Source: Candidatus Sabulitectum sp. (GTDB lineage: Bacteria > Fermentibacterota > Fermentibacteria > Fermentibacterales > JCC-6). Taken from it: a stretch of 7,252 nucleotides of DNA. Location: contig JAOZRM010000040.1 in assembly GCA_029940175.1 (NCBI GenBank), forward strand, positions 10,764 to 18,015, read 5' to 3'. Position 1 is the first letter of the stretch, and the number at the start of each line of letters is the position of its first letter. Both the position numbers and the translations under genes were made by a program. The notes below the pieces were generated by a model. The model made no database searches. It was not told the origin of the DNA and saw only the letters and a list, made by a program, of their open reading frames with translations. Positions 1 to 5,996 of this stretch are shown here, one piece after another.

Positions 1-587
1 TGACTGAACACTTGCAGAAATCCCTTTTATTCATCTCTGAGATGGAAAAATTGAAAAAAGTACAGCGACGAAACAAGACTCTTGACTCCGGCAGGTTTGA
101 AAACAGCGCAGAGCATTCCTGGCATGTTGCTCTGATGGCTTTTCTCTTGAAAGATTATTTCTCTGAAGGCATTGATATTGCAAAAGTTGTGAAAATGCTT
201 CTTATTCATGACGTGGTTGAGATTGATACAGGAGACACTTTCCTTTACCATGAGAGAGAAAAGATGTTAGTAGAGCACAGAGAAGAAAATGCAGCTTACC
301 GCTTGTTTGGCCTTCTTCCAGCGCCAGAAAAAGATGAGTATTTGTCCTTATGGCTTGAATTCGAGGATGGCGTTACACCAGAGGCTGAATGTGCTGCGGT
401 TCTGGATGCATTGCAACCTCTTATCAATCATTTGATAACAAGGAACGAGAATGAAAATCCCTTTGGATTGACCTGGAGTCAGGTGATCGAAAAGAAAAAT
501 TTCATTAAGAGCATTTCTCCTGAGTTATGGGAAGTTGCACAGAATCTTATAATCAAAAGTGTAGAAAAAGGATTATACGAGAAATGA
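1..587 (+). CDS. HD-domain phosphohydrolase, YfbR/HDDC2-like (5' end at window edge)
   Basis: Probable metal-dependent HD phosphohydrolase of the family that includes the 5'-deoxynucleotidase YfbR and HDDC2; the substrate is likely a nucleoside monophosphate. Numbering from the TTG at base 12 (191 residues), the metal-binding set is visible: H35 in NSAEHSWH, the H66-D67 doublet in LLIHDVVE, and D132 in AVLDALQP. The N-terminal EKLKKVQRR and the arginine-rich stretch before the first His are typical of the family. The frame stays open upstream of the TTG (codons Thr-Glu-His), no ribosome binding site precedes the TTG, and the window opens with TG. The true start is therefore probably an ATG whose A lies just before base 1, giving about 195 residues. 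The gene converges on queF with a 9-nt gap. Family assignment is firm; the exact substrate is not known. Confidence 0.85.
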   Translation, partial: TEHLQKSLLFISEMEKLKKVQRRNKTLDSGRFENSAEHSWHVALMAFLLKDYFSEGIDIAKVVKMLLIHDVVEIDTGDTFLYHEREKMLVEHREENAAYRLFGLLPAPEKDEYLSLWLEFEDGVTPEAECAAVLDALQPLINHLITRNENENPFGLTWSQVIEKKNFIKSISPELWEVAQNLIIKSVEKGLYEK

Positions 588-596
588 ATTATCGGT

Positions 597-998
597 TTAC
601 TCGTCCTGGCTGTACTCTGCATCAACAGTAATAGCAACACCGCCTCTTACACCGAAATCCGCTTGCACACGGCACCATCTTGGCCGGATTGCTGAGATCA
701 GGTCATCCAGGATCATGTTGGTTACATGCTCGTGGAAAACACCCTTGTTCCGGTAAGAGAGAAAGTAAAGTTTCAAGGATTTAGATTCAACGATCTTTAG
801 ATCCGGAACGTAACTGATGGTGATCTTCGCAAAGTCCGGTTGAGCTGTTTTTGGGCAGACACATGTAAACTCATGGGTTGTCAGGGTTACTATGTAATCT
901 CTTTCCGGATTCTGATTGGGAAAAGCTTCAAGACCTTTGAAGTCAACGGTAGAGTTTCCCAGTAGAGAGAGGCCATTCATATCTTTCTCCTGTGTCAT
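597..998 (-). CDS. queF: NADPH-dependent 7-cyano-7-deazaguanine reductase QueF, unimodular type
   Basis: Cytoplasmic enzyme that reduces the nitrile of preQ0 to the amine preQ1 with two NADPH, a committed step of queuosine synthesis for tRNA wobble position 34. At 133 residues it matches the short, single T-fold-domain (Bacillus-like) type. The catalytic Cys is C48 in FTCVCPKTAQPDFA, with the general acid D55. The signature ESKSLKLY (residues 71-78), which marks QueF reductases and separates them from GTP cyclohydrolase I and from archaeal amidine-forming QueF-like enzymes, is intact. H89-E90 in VFHEHV supply the substrate-binding His-Glu pair. The ATG overlaps the TAA of the upstream kinase by one base (TAATG), and its Shine-Dalgarno sequence lies inside the last kinase codons, so translation is probably coupled. 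No other queuosine gene is in the window. Confidence 0.96.
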   Translation of the reverse strand: MTQEKDMNGLSLLGNSTVDFKGLEAFPNQNPERDYIVTLTTHEFTCVCPKTAQPDFAKITISYVPDLKIVESKSLKLYFLSYRNKGVFHEHVTNMILDDLISAIRPRWCRVQADFGVRGGVAITVDAEYSQDE

Positions 999-3508
999 TA
1001 TTCTCCTTTTTCTGAATATGTCATTCTACGTATTACAGAGACCAGATCGTGCATTGCGTATGGTTTACTGATTACTTCATGTGTTGAATCCATGCCGGTG
1101 AGACGGTCTCCAGCATACCCTGTTGTGAATACTACAGGAATATCACTACCCATTGACTTAATTGCTTTATAGGCATCGGGACCGTTGATCTCAGGCATCA
1201 TAACATCAAAAACAAGCATTTCAATTGCAGCTCGATTCTGCTTGAAAATTTCGATTGCTTCTCTGCCGTTTGAAGCCCGTAAAACTGCTATCCCGGCTGC
1301 TCCAAGCCCTTCAATTGCCAGATTCATAACCTGAGGATCATCTTCTGCAAGGAGAATGCATATTGTTCTTCTGTTTCTAATTTCTTTTGATGAGGTTGGA
1401 TGCGTGACCACTTCAGTCTCAGGGGAGCGTGGATCACTCTTCAGTTGAGGGAAATATACCTTGATCTCAAGGCCGCTCTCTTCTCTGTTTGTTACATCAA
1501 TATATCCGGAGTGCTCATTCACTATTCCAATAACAGTGGCAAGACCAAGGCCTGTTCCACCGACACTGGTTTTTGTGGTAAAGAAGGGCTCAAAAATATT
1601 CCTGTGATCAGTTTCCGGTATACCGGGGCCTGTGTCTGATACTGTGATCGTTACATAGTTCCCGGCCTTTATTGTACCACTGGTCACTTTGCTGGGCTTT
1701 GAAAGAAGTGTTTTGTCAAGAGTTACATTGACTTTTCCTCCACTGGGCATGGCATCCCTGGCGTTGACACACAGATTCATAAGAACCTGTTCTATCTGAC
1801 CAGGGTCTCCGAAGGTCCAGCAGTTGTCGCAGTTGATCTCTGTTGAGATCACAATGTTATCCTCAATGATCCTGGAAAGAAGCTGGCCGAAATCATCTAT
1901 CAGAATGCTTAAATCGACGCGCTGGAGGCTGGGCTTCTTGTCCCTGCTGAAAAGAAGAAGCTGTTTTACCAGTTCTCTGCCCTTGGCGGCAGCTTCCACG
2001 ATGGGTTTCGATACATCTGTGATAACAGGGTCATTATCTGAAACCCTGTTCAGTATGTCACAGTACCCCATTATCACATGGAGAAGATTGTTGAAATCGT
2101 GGGCAACTCCTCCGGCAAGACGACCAATTGCCTCCATCTTTTGAGATTGAATGTTCTCAATTTCCTCCTGCATCAGAGATAATTCTTTTTCCTTTACCAC
2201 AGTAGTGTCGAATAGAATGCCGGATACATGAGGTGGTTTTCCCCTTGCAATTGCTGCAATATTGAACCATCTGGTTACAAAATCATCTCCTCTATAGCTG
2301 ATCTCTCCAAAAAACTTTTTACTGCTGCCTGAAAAGAGAGCATCCAGGTCATCTCGCATCTGTTCAGAGAATGACATTTCAAGGAGCCAGTGTGAGAGCC
2401 GTGGTGGGTTCTCAGGGGGTGTGTAGGCAAGGACTTTGAAGAATTCATCATCAACTCTAAGTCGATCTTCTGCCACTGCAGCACTCCATCTTACGGCTCC
2501 GGAAGCATCAAGGGTGAGCTGAAGCTGATCAACCCTGTTCTGAAGGCTCTTCTCAGTTTCAACAAGACTGGATACATCAACTGAAACTATAAGAAGAGAT
2601 TTTCTCCTCTGGTAAACAAGTTCTCTGGCATGAACCAGTAAATGCAGAGAATTCCTGTTCAACAGTGTGATCTTAATGGGAACCGGTTCAGTACTGGATG
2701 TTGCAGGGTTCTTGCTGAAGAATACTTCCAATCTTTTCCGGGTATCAGAGTCTACAAGTTGAAAAAGGTCATTGTTCTCCTTGTCCAGCCGTGAGAAACC
2801 AAATTTTTTCAGAAGTGTTTTGTTCACATGGACAATTTTGCTTCTCTGAAGAACAATAATACCAATGTTCTGATCTCTGGAAATTTCTTCAAACAGGTTA
2901 TTGGCTTCTGTCAATCGCTCAATTAGCTGCTGGTGACTTTCCTCCCTGGTTCTTATCAAAAATATGGCAAGTATTGAAAGGACAGAAGCTATGCAGAGAG
3001 GGATAGCCACTACTCTGAAAACATACATGGCGAAAGAATCGGGAAGAACAAGTATCCACGCAAGGTAGATCGCAGCAGATCCTAGGCCGGTAAAGAGCTG
3101 AAAGAGCAAACCGGATGGGCGGAATCTTGATCTCTCCGCAAGTCTTAACAACAGCCCAAACACAAACGCCGACAGTATGATGCCTATGCCGGGAATCATC
3201 CCGGCTCCCCCAATTGAAATTCTGTAAGCCAGAAGGGGTATAACTGTGATTATTCCAACAACAGGTCCACCGGTAAATGCTGCCACCACCAGGATAGGTG
3301 TACGCATATCGATAAGAACACCAGGAAGAACTTCTACGCTGAATACAATGGCAAGAACTCCACAAGCCGCATAAGTGAGCCCCTGGATAAGCAGATCAAT
3401 CAGACGCTCTCTGCTGGTCCTCCATCTTGAAAAACGTGTGAGAAAAAGGAATGCCACAACAAGCAGTGTGGAATTCTCAATTAGAGCTTTGAGGATATCA
3501 ATTCTCAA
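998..3508 (-). CDS. Membrane hybrid histidine kinase: LytS-type 5TM sensor, two PAS-like regions, HisKA, HATPase, receiver
   Basis: Predicted inner-membrane sensor kinase of 836 residues. Residues 1-190 hold about six hydrophobic segments with the 5TM-5TMR_LYT signature: IDMRTPI near 66-72, the GGP at 80-82, and YRISIGG near 95-101. Two PAS-like regions follow, about 205-315 (moderate) and 325-440 (weaker). The HisKA domain carries the phosphoacceptor H470 in GGVAHDFNNLL. The HATPase shows an N box (N578, N582), the G1 box DTGPGI (625-630), the F box FEPFF (639-643) and the G2 box GGTGLGL (650-656). A C-terminal receiver (about 715-830) has acidic residues E722-D724, phosphoacceptor D768, T795/T796 and K815. 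No Hpt domain or DNA-binding regulator is encoded nearby, so the output partner is elsewhere or the receiver is self-regulatory. The start is TTG with AAGGA seven bases upstream. The gene lies 25 nt after the GatE-like gene and overlaps queF by one base. The ligand is unknown; LYT-type sensors are linked to the cell envelope in some relatives. Confidence 0.93.
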   Translation of the reverse strand: MRIDILKALIENSTLLVVAFLFLTRFSRWRTSRERLIDLLIQGLTYAACGVLAIVFSVEVLPGVLIDMRTPILVVAAFTGGPVVGIITVIPLLAYRISIGGAGMIPGIGIILSAFVFGLLLRLAERSRFRPSGLLFQLFTGLGSAAIYLAWILVLPDSFAMYVFRVVAIPLCIASVLSILAIFLIRTREESHQQLIERLTEANNLFEEISRDQNIGIIVLQRSKIVHVNKTLLKKFGFSRLDKENNDLFQLVDSDTRKRLEVFFSKNPATSSTEPVPIKITLLNRNSLHLLVHARELVYQRRKSLLIVSVDVSSLVETEKSLQNRVDQLQLTLDASGAVRWSAAVAEDRLRVDDEFFKVLAYTPPENPPRLSHWLLEMSFSEQMRDDLDALFSGSSKKFFGEISYRGDDFVTRWFNIAAIARGKPPHVSGILFDTTVVKEKELSLMQEEIENIQSQKMEAIGRLAGGVAHDFNNLLHVIMGYCDILNRVSDNDPVITDVSKPIVEAAAKGRELVKQLLLFSRDKKPSLQRVDLSILIDDFGQLLSRIIEDNIVISTEINCDNCWTFGDPGQIEQVLMNLCVNARDAMPSGGKVNVTLDKTLLSKPSKVTSGTIKAGNYVTITVSDTGPGIPETDHRNIFEPFFTTKTSVGGTGLGLATVIGIVNEHSGYIDVTNREESGLEIKVYFPQLKSDPRSPETEVVTHPTSSKEIRNRRTICILLAEDDPQVMNLAIEGLGAAGIAVLRASNGREAIEIFKQNRAAIEMLVFDVMMPEINGPDAYKAIKSMGSDIPVVFTTGYAGDRLTGMDSTHEVISKPYAMHDLVSVIRRMTYSEKGE
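999..1009 (-). promoter_or_regulatory. Ribosome binding site of queF inside the kinase 3' end
   Basis: Read on the minus strand, AAAGGAGAATA lies directly before the queF ATG. The GGAG core (plus 1003-1006) is 4 nt from the start codon and forms the last Lys-Gly-Glu codons of the kinase plus part of its stop. With the TAATG stop/start overlap this supports translational coupling of queF to the kinase. Confidence 0.75.
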
Positions 3509-3520
3509 ATTTCATTCCTT
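3498..3520 (-). promoter_or_regulatory. Ribosome binding site, TTG start and overlapping mini-ORF of the kinase gene
   Basis: On the minus strand AAGGA (plus 3516-3520) sits 7 nt before the TTG at 3506-3508 that opens the kinase frame. The same stretch contains an ATG (3513-3515) in another frame. It would encode the five-residue peptide MKFEN, stops with TGA at 3498-3500, and has its own GGAGAG a few bases upstream. The out-of-frame ATG could compete with the weak TTG. The site for the kinase start is well supported; a role for the mini-ORF is speculative. Confidence 0.5.
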
Positions 3521-3533
3521 ACTCTCCAGGAGT

Positions 3534-5255
3534 CTATGCCGGTTTTACCACCTTGAAAGCCTGCTCAGGTGTAGATCCCGGATTGCATGCCATCCAGTCA
3601 AGAACGCGCCAGGCACCTTTTGTGGTAACGCCATTGCTGGAGCACCATACTATAGCATCTTTGATGCCTTTTTCTTCCAGATTGTACATCCAGTCCTTGC
3701 CTGCTCTTCTCGATCCTCTCATGCGATCAGCAAGAAGGCTTGCAAGAGGACTTGGTTTCAACTCAGTGACCGCCAGCAGATCATCAAACAAGTCGCACAG
3801 CTCAAGATTGAGCAGTCGATCGATAAGATGGTCACTGAGCCCGAGCTTGGTGTAAACTTCTCGTCTTTCCCATGGTTTTCTGGGCAGAAGCTTTTCCAGC
3901 CTGACAAAAGTGTCAGCAGGAATGGGCTGGGGTGGAAGATCCGTGTCAGGATACATTCTATCCGCCCCTGGAAGTATTCTTTCGAAATCTGTGTTTCCGC
4001 CGGGAAGCGCCTGCCTGGTCTCCGGTGGTATTCCCAGAAATGCTTCTTCGATCCTGATACAGATTTCTTTTACTGTAGTTTCAAGATCTACCTCCGGGCC
4101 GGCAAATACAAGAGCCGCATCCTCGGGTAAAATGCTAATGTCAGCTCGAAGAACTTCTGATGCCTGGGTTAGAACAGGGTTGTATTCCAAGCATGCAATA
4201 ACTCTTATCCTTCCACGAAGTTCGTCAAGGAAGTTTAGTCCCGGTTGTGTAGGCCACTGTAGATACTTTTCAAATCCCGGTAAGATCATCACAGCTGCAC
4301 TGTGTTTTTTTGAATCAAGTAGATCGGGATCAAAACCCTCTCCTGCGGAGGGTATTTTATCAAGTAGAGAAAACTCAGGTTTGAAATCTCCGGGAGTTAA
4401 TTCAGATGTTCGCAGCTGGTGCCGCAGATCAAGAAGAGCTTTTTGTCTGTAGGCCTCAATTCTTGAAAGGGATTCTATGTATCCTATTTTGGCAACACCC
4501 TTTATCTCGATTCTTGTACCGCCTCTTATAGAAACATTTACATCCTGACGCACAGAGCCAATCCCTCTTCTTACCAGATGGGTAGAGCGCATTGTTTCGC
4601 CAATGAGTTTTGCTGCCAGAGCCATTTCCCGGGGTGTGTAAAGCTCTGGAGCTGTTACAGGTTCCACCAGTGGAATTGAAAGACGATCTGTTCTATAGAT
4701 CACATGGTGGCCGATATCAGACACTTCACGGCAGGCGTCCTCTTCCATGCTCATCTGCACGAAATGAAGATCTCTTCCAAGAAAAGGGATTACGCCATTC
4801 ACTCCCACGATTGCAGTTCTCTGAAAGCCAGTTGGGATTGAACCGTCCAGATACTGTTTTCGGGTAATGTGCAATTCATCAACAAGTGACATATTGAACA
4901 TCATAGCTAGTTGAAGTGCAGACTGAATAGCTTCGGGATTTGCCTGAAAAGGCGGGGTGTCATCCATTTCATAAGTGCATACAGAGTCATTATAAAGCAG
5001 GTAGTGAACCTGCTTTTTTGTTTTAAATTCCATGAGTGCAGTTCCATCATATTCACCAAACTCACTCAGTGTTGGCCGCATATGACGAAGGATCTCCTGA
5101 TGGTGTTCATCATTTCTGATGATAGTGGAACACCGGCAGAACAACTTACCTGCAGTGGCAAGCTGTTGGTGAGTTTCCAGACCGCCTCTGAAACCCAGTT
5201 CTCGCAGTTCAGTGTAATCCTGCAAAGTTTTTCCTTTCAGTACAACATGTTTCAT
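3534..5255 (-). CDS. gatE: GatE-like Glu-tRNA(Gln) amidotransferase subunit with GAD insertion and shortened tail
   Basis: Resembles GatE, the kinase/transamidase subunit of the archaeal GatDE complex that converts Glu-tRNA(Gln) to Gln-tRNA(Gln), rather than bacterial GatB. Visible cradle motifs: GLETHQQL (25-32), a CxC pair at C40/C42, DGSIPTGFQRT (137-147), EEDA (171-174), RRGIGSVRQDVNVSI (229-243) and RIEIKGV (248-254). GatB usually has a GSMRCDANVS-type sequence at the RQDVNVSI position. A GAD domain, shared by GatE and bacterial AspRS but absent from GatB, lies at about 318-410. The cradle resumes with LPGADRMYPDTDLPP (428-442), very close to the GatE consensus. The helical and tail part runs 450-573 and stops about 50-60 residues short of the roughly 610-635 residues usual for archaeal GatE. 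No gatD is adjacent. The first ATG (5253-5255) lacks a ribosome site; TTG at 5223-5225 has AAAGGA six bases upstream and gives a family-like N-terminus. Family call is strong; activity as a true amidotransferase is unproven. Confidence 0.85.
   Translation of the reverse strand: MKHVVLKGKTLQDYTELRELGFRGGLETHQQLATAGKLFCRCSTIIRNDEHHQEILRHMRPTLSEFGEYDGTALMEFKTKKQVHYLLYNDSVCTYEMDDTPPFQANPEAIQSALQLAMMFNMSLVDELHITRKQYLDGSIPTGFQRTAIVGVNGVIPFLGRDLHFVQMSMEEDACREVSDIGHHVIYRTDRLSIPLVEPVTAPELYTPREMALAAKLIGETMRSTHLVRRGIGSVRQDVNVSIRGGTRIEIKGVAKIGYIESLSRIEAYRQKALLDLRHQLRTSELTPGDFKPEFSLLDKIPSAGEGFDPDLLDSKKHSAAVMILPGFEKYLQWPTQPGLNFLDELRGRIRVIACLEYNPVLTQASEVLRADISILPEDAALVFAGPEVDLETTVKEICIRIEEAFLGIPPETRQALPGGNTDFERILPGADRMYPDTDLPPQPIPADTFVRLEKLLPRKPWERREVYTKLGLSDHLIDRLLNLELCDLFDDLLAVTELKPSPLASLLADRMRGSRRAGKDWMYNLEEKGIKDAIVWCSSNGVTTKGAWRVLDWMACNPGSTPEQAFKVVKPA
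5223..5237 (-). promoter_or_regulatory. Candidate ribosome binding site and alternative TTG start of the GatE-like gene
   Basis: On the minus strand AAAGGA (plus 5232-5237) precedes a TTG at 5223-5225 by 6 nt, in frame with the GatE-like protein at codon 11 of the longer form. The upstream ATG (5253-5255) has only ATTATTCA before it. Archaeal GatE proteins begin about 12-15 residues before the GLExHQQL motif, which fits the TTG. The neighbouring kinase also starts with TTG. Confidence 0.5.
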
Positions 5256-5273
5256 TGAATAATTATTGTCCCG

Positions 5274-5302
5274 AAAATAACGATTGGAACCGTCGAGGTA
5301 AA
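5274..5302 (-). promoter_or_regulatory. Weak candidate promoter for the GatE-like/kinase/queF operon
   Basis: Read on the minus strand, TTTACC (plus 5297-5302) and TATTTT (plus 5274-5279) are separated by 17 nt. Each matches four of six bases of the sigma70 boxes. It is the best-placed pair I found upstream of the minus-strand operon and would leave a leader of roughly 10-20 nt to the ATG at 5255. The match is weak and could be chance in AT-rich sequence. Confidence 0.3.
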
Positions 5303-5314
5303 CTGGGATAGCTA

Positions 5315-5343
5315 TTGACCCACTAAGAAGGGAAGGCTATTAT
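5315..5343 (+). promoter_or_regulatory. Sigma70-type promoter of the hpf-hprK-ptsH operon
   Basis: TTGACC (5315-5320) and TATTAT (5338-5343) are separated by exactly 17 nt, and each differs from the TTGACA/TATAAT consensus at one base. Transcription would begin near 5350, leaving a leader of about 95 nt before hpf. It lies in the divergent gap, back to back with the presumed promoter of the minus-strand operon. An 8-bp palindrome ATAGCTAT (5308-5315) abuts the -35 box and could be an operator, though nothing shows that it is bound. Confidence 0.7.
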
Positions 5344-5357
5344 TGTATTGTGAGATT

Positions 5358-5423
5358 GGAAGCAATACCTTTTGTAGCCGCTTTTCCCGTTAGTTCGGGA
5401 AGGCGGTATTTAATTTAGCTTCC
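5358..5423 (+). promoter_or_regulatory. Structured 5' leader of hpf
   Basis: Nested complementary segments would fold most of the hpf leader. GGAAGC (5358-5363) pairs with GCTTCC (5418-5423). AATACC (5364-5369) pairs with GGTATT (5405-5410), leaving a 7-nt bulge at 5411-5417. TTCCCG (5384-5389) pairs with CGGGAA (5396-5401) around the loop TTAGTT. An alternative pairing, CCGC (5378-5381) with GCGG (5403-5406), lengthens the inner hairpin but competes for bases 5405-5406. The fold ends 9 nt before the AAGGAG of hpf. I do not recognise a known riboswitch or protein-binding leader in it. The inner hairpin is followed by T-rich TATTTAATTT, so it could also act as a weak attenuator. Confidence 0.5.
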
Positions 5424-5432
5424 ATTTACAAG

Positions 5433-5439
5433 AAAGGAG
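5433..5439 (+). promoter_or_regulatory. Strong ribosome binding site of hpf
   Basis: AAAGGAG lies 5 nt before the ATG at 5445 and is the strongest translation signal in the right-hand operon. It is just outside the predicted leader fold. Confidence 0.8.
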
Positions 5440-5444
5440 TTACA

Positions 5445-5993
5445 ATGAACATCGAGGTCAGCGCGAGGCACTTTGAGCTTACTGATTCTTTGAAGGAGCA
5501 TGTTGATGAGAAACTGTCCGTTCTGGACAAGTTTTACGATGGGATAGACGATGTGAATGTTATTCTCGAGGTCTCTTCGGGAATTAGCAGATCACATGTC
5601 CAGTTGCGGGGAGACCGGCTCAGGCTTGATTCAAGAGCTAAAGGACATGATGTGTACTTTTCTTTTGACGATTGTGTTTCTTCTCTTGAACGACAACTGA
5701 AAAAATTCAAGGAAACTCACCACAATCATCCCAGAAGAGAATCTGATGGAAATAAACTTATCTCCGGAGCCTGGTACATCGCAGCAGAGCCTTCTGAACT
5801 CTCAAAACCAGTTCTTCTCGAGGACGCGGCACAGTTAAACAGATTTTCAACAAATGATGCTATGACTGAATTCGAGGTTAGTGGTGCAGACGATAACCTC
5901 ATATTCTTCAATACAGAGACTGACAGCTTCAGTGCTGCTTACCGGACCTCTAGCGGCGCCACGCAGGTGGTAGAACTTACTCGTAAGGTATAA
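5445..5993 (+). CDS. hpf: Ribosome hibernation promoting factor, long form (HPF/RaiA family)
   Basis: Binds the 30S decoding region in resting cells; long forms dimerise 70S ribosomes into 100S particles through their C-terminal domain. The 182 residues split into an HPF/YfiA N-domain (1-98), which opens with MNIEVSARHFELTDSLKEHV and ends with the LERQLKKFK helix at 81-89, a His/Arg-rich linker with HHNHPRR (92-98), and a C-terminal domain (about 128-178). The latter keeps the long-form skeleton: RFSTNDA (133-139), IFFNTET (153-159), AAYRTSSG (164-171) and VVEL (175-178). It lacks the usual lysine-proline motif just before it, so the C-domain is somewhat divergent. This is the first gene of a plus-strand operon, with hprK starting 3 nt after its stop. 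In many proteobacteria hpf follows rpoN; here its upstream neighbour is the divergent GatE-like gene. Confidence 0.93.
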   Translation: MNIEVSARHFELTDSLKEHVDEKLSVLDKFYDGIDDVNVILEVSSGISRSHVQLRGDRLRLDSRAKGHDVYFSFDDCVSSLERQLKKFKETHHNHPRRESDGNKLISGAWYIAAEPSELSKPVLLEDAAQLNRFSTNDAMTEFEVSGADDNLIFFNTETDSFSAAYRTSSGATQVVELTRKV

Positions 5994-5996
5994 ACT

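Noticed and set aside
597..998. GTP cyclohydrolase I (FolE) or archaeal QueF-like amidinotransferase
   Set aside because: The ESKSLKLY reductase signature and the Cys-Pro-Lys-Thr active site are both present, and the length fits unimodular QueF.
2919..3365. A 148-codon minus-strand open frame inside the kinase gene
   Set aside because: Overlaps the membrane sensor region in another frame; Cys/Trp-rich composition typical of an out-of-frame translation.
3375..4130. A 251-codon plus-strand open frame
   Set aside because: It lies opposite the GatE-like and kinase genes, has no recognisable motif, and is low-complexity Ser/Arg/Cys-rich in the manner of an antisense shadow. Both minus-strand genes carry full domain signatures.
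3910..4452. A 180-codon plus-strand open frame
   Set aside because: Antisense shadow of the GAD and cradle part of the GatE-like gene, with no domain resemblance.
3534..5255. Assignment as ordinary bacterial GatB
   Set aside because: The GAD insertion, the GLETHQQL start, the RQDVNVSI motif and the LPGADRMYPDTD segment are GatE features; GatB lacks the insertion and usually has GSMRCDANVS-type sequence.
5378..5416. Intrinsic terminator before hpf
   Set aside because: The hairpin is followed by TATTTAATTT and not a clean T run, and it lies between a good promoter and the hpf ribosome site. It fits a leader structure better, although weak attenuation remains possible.
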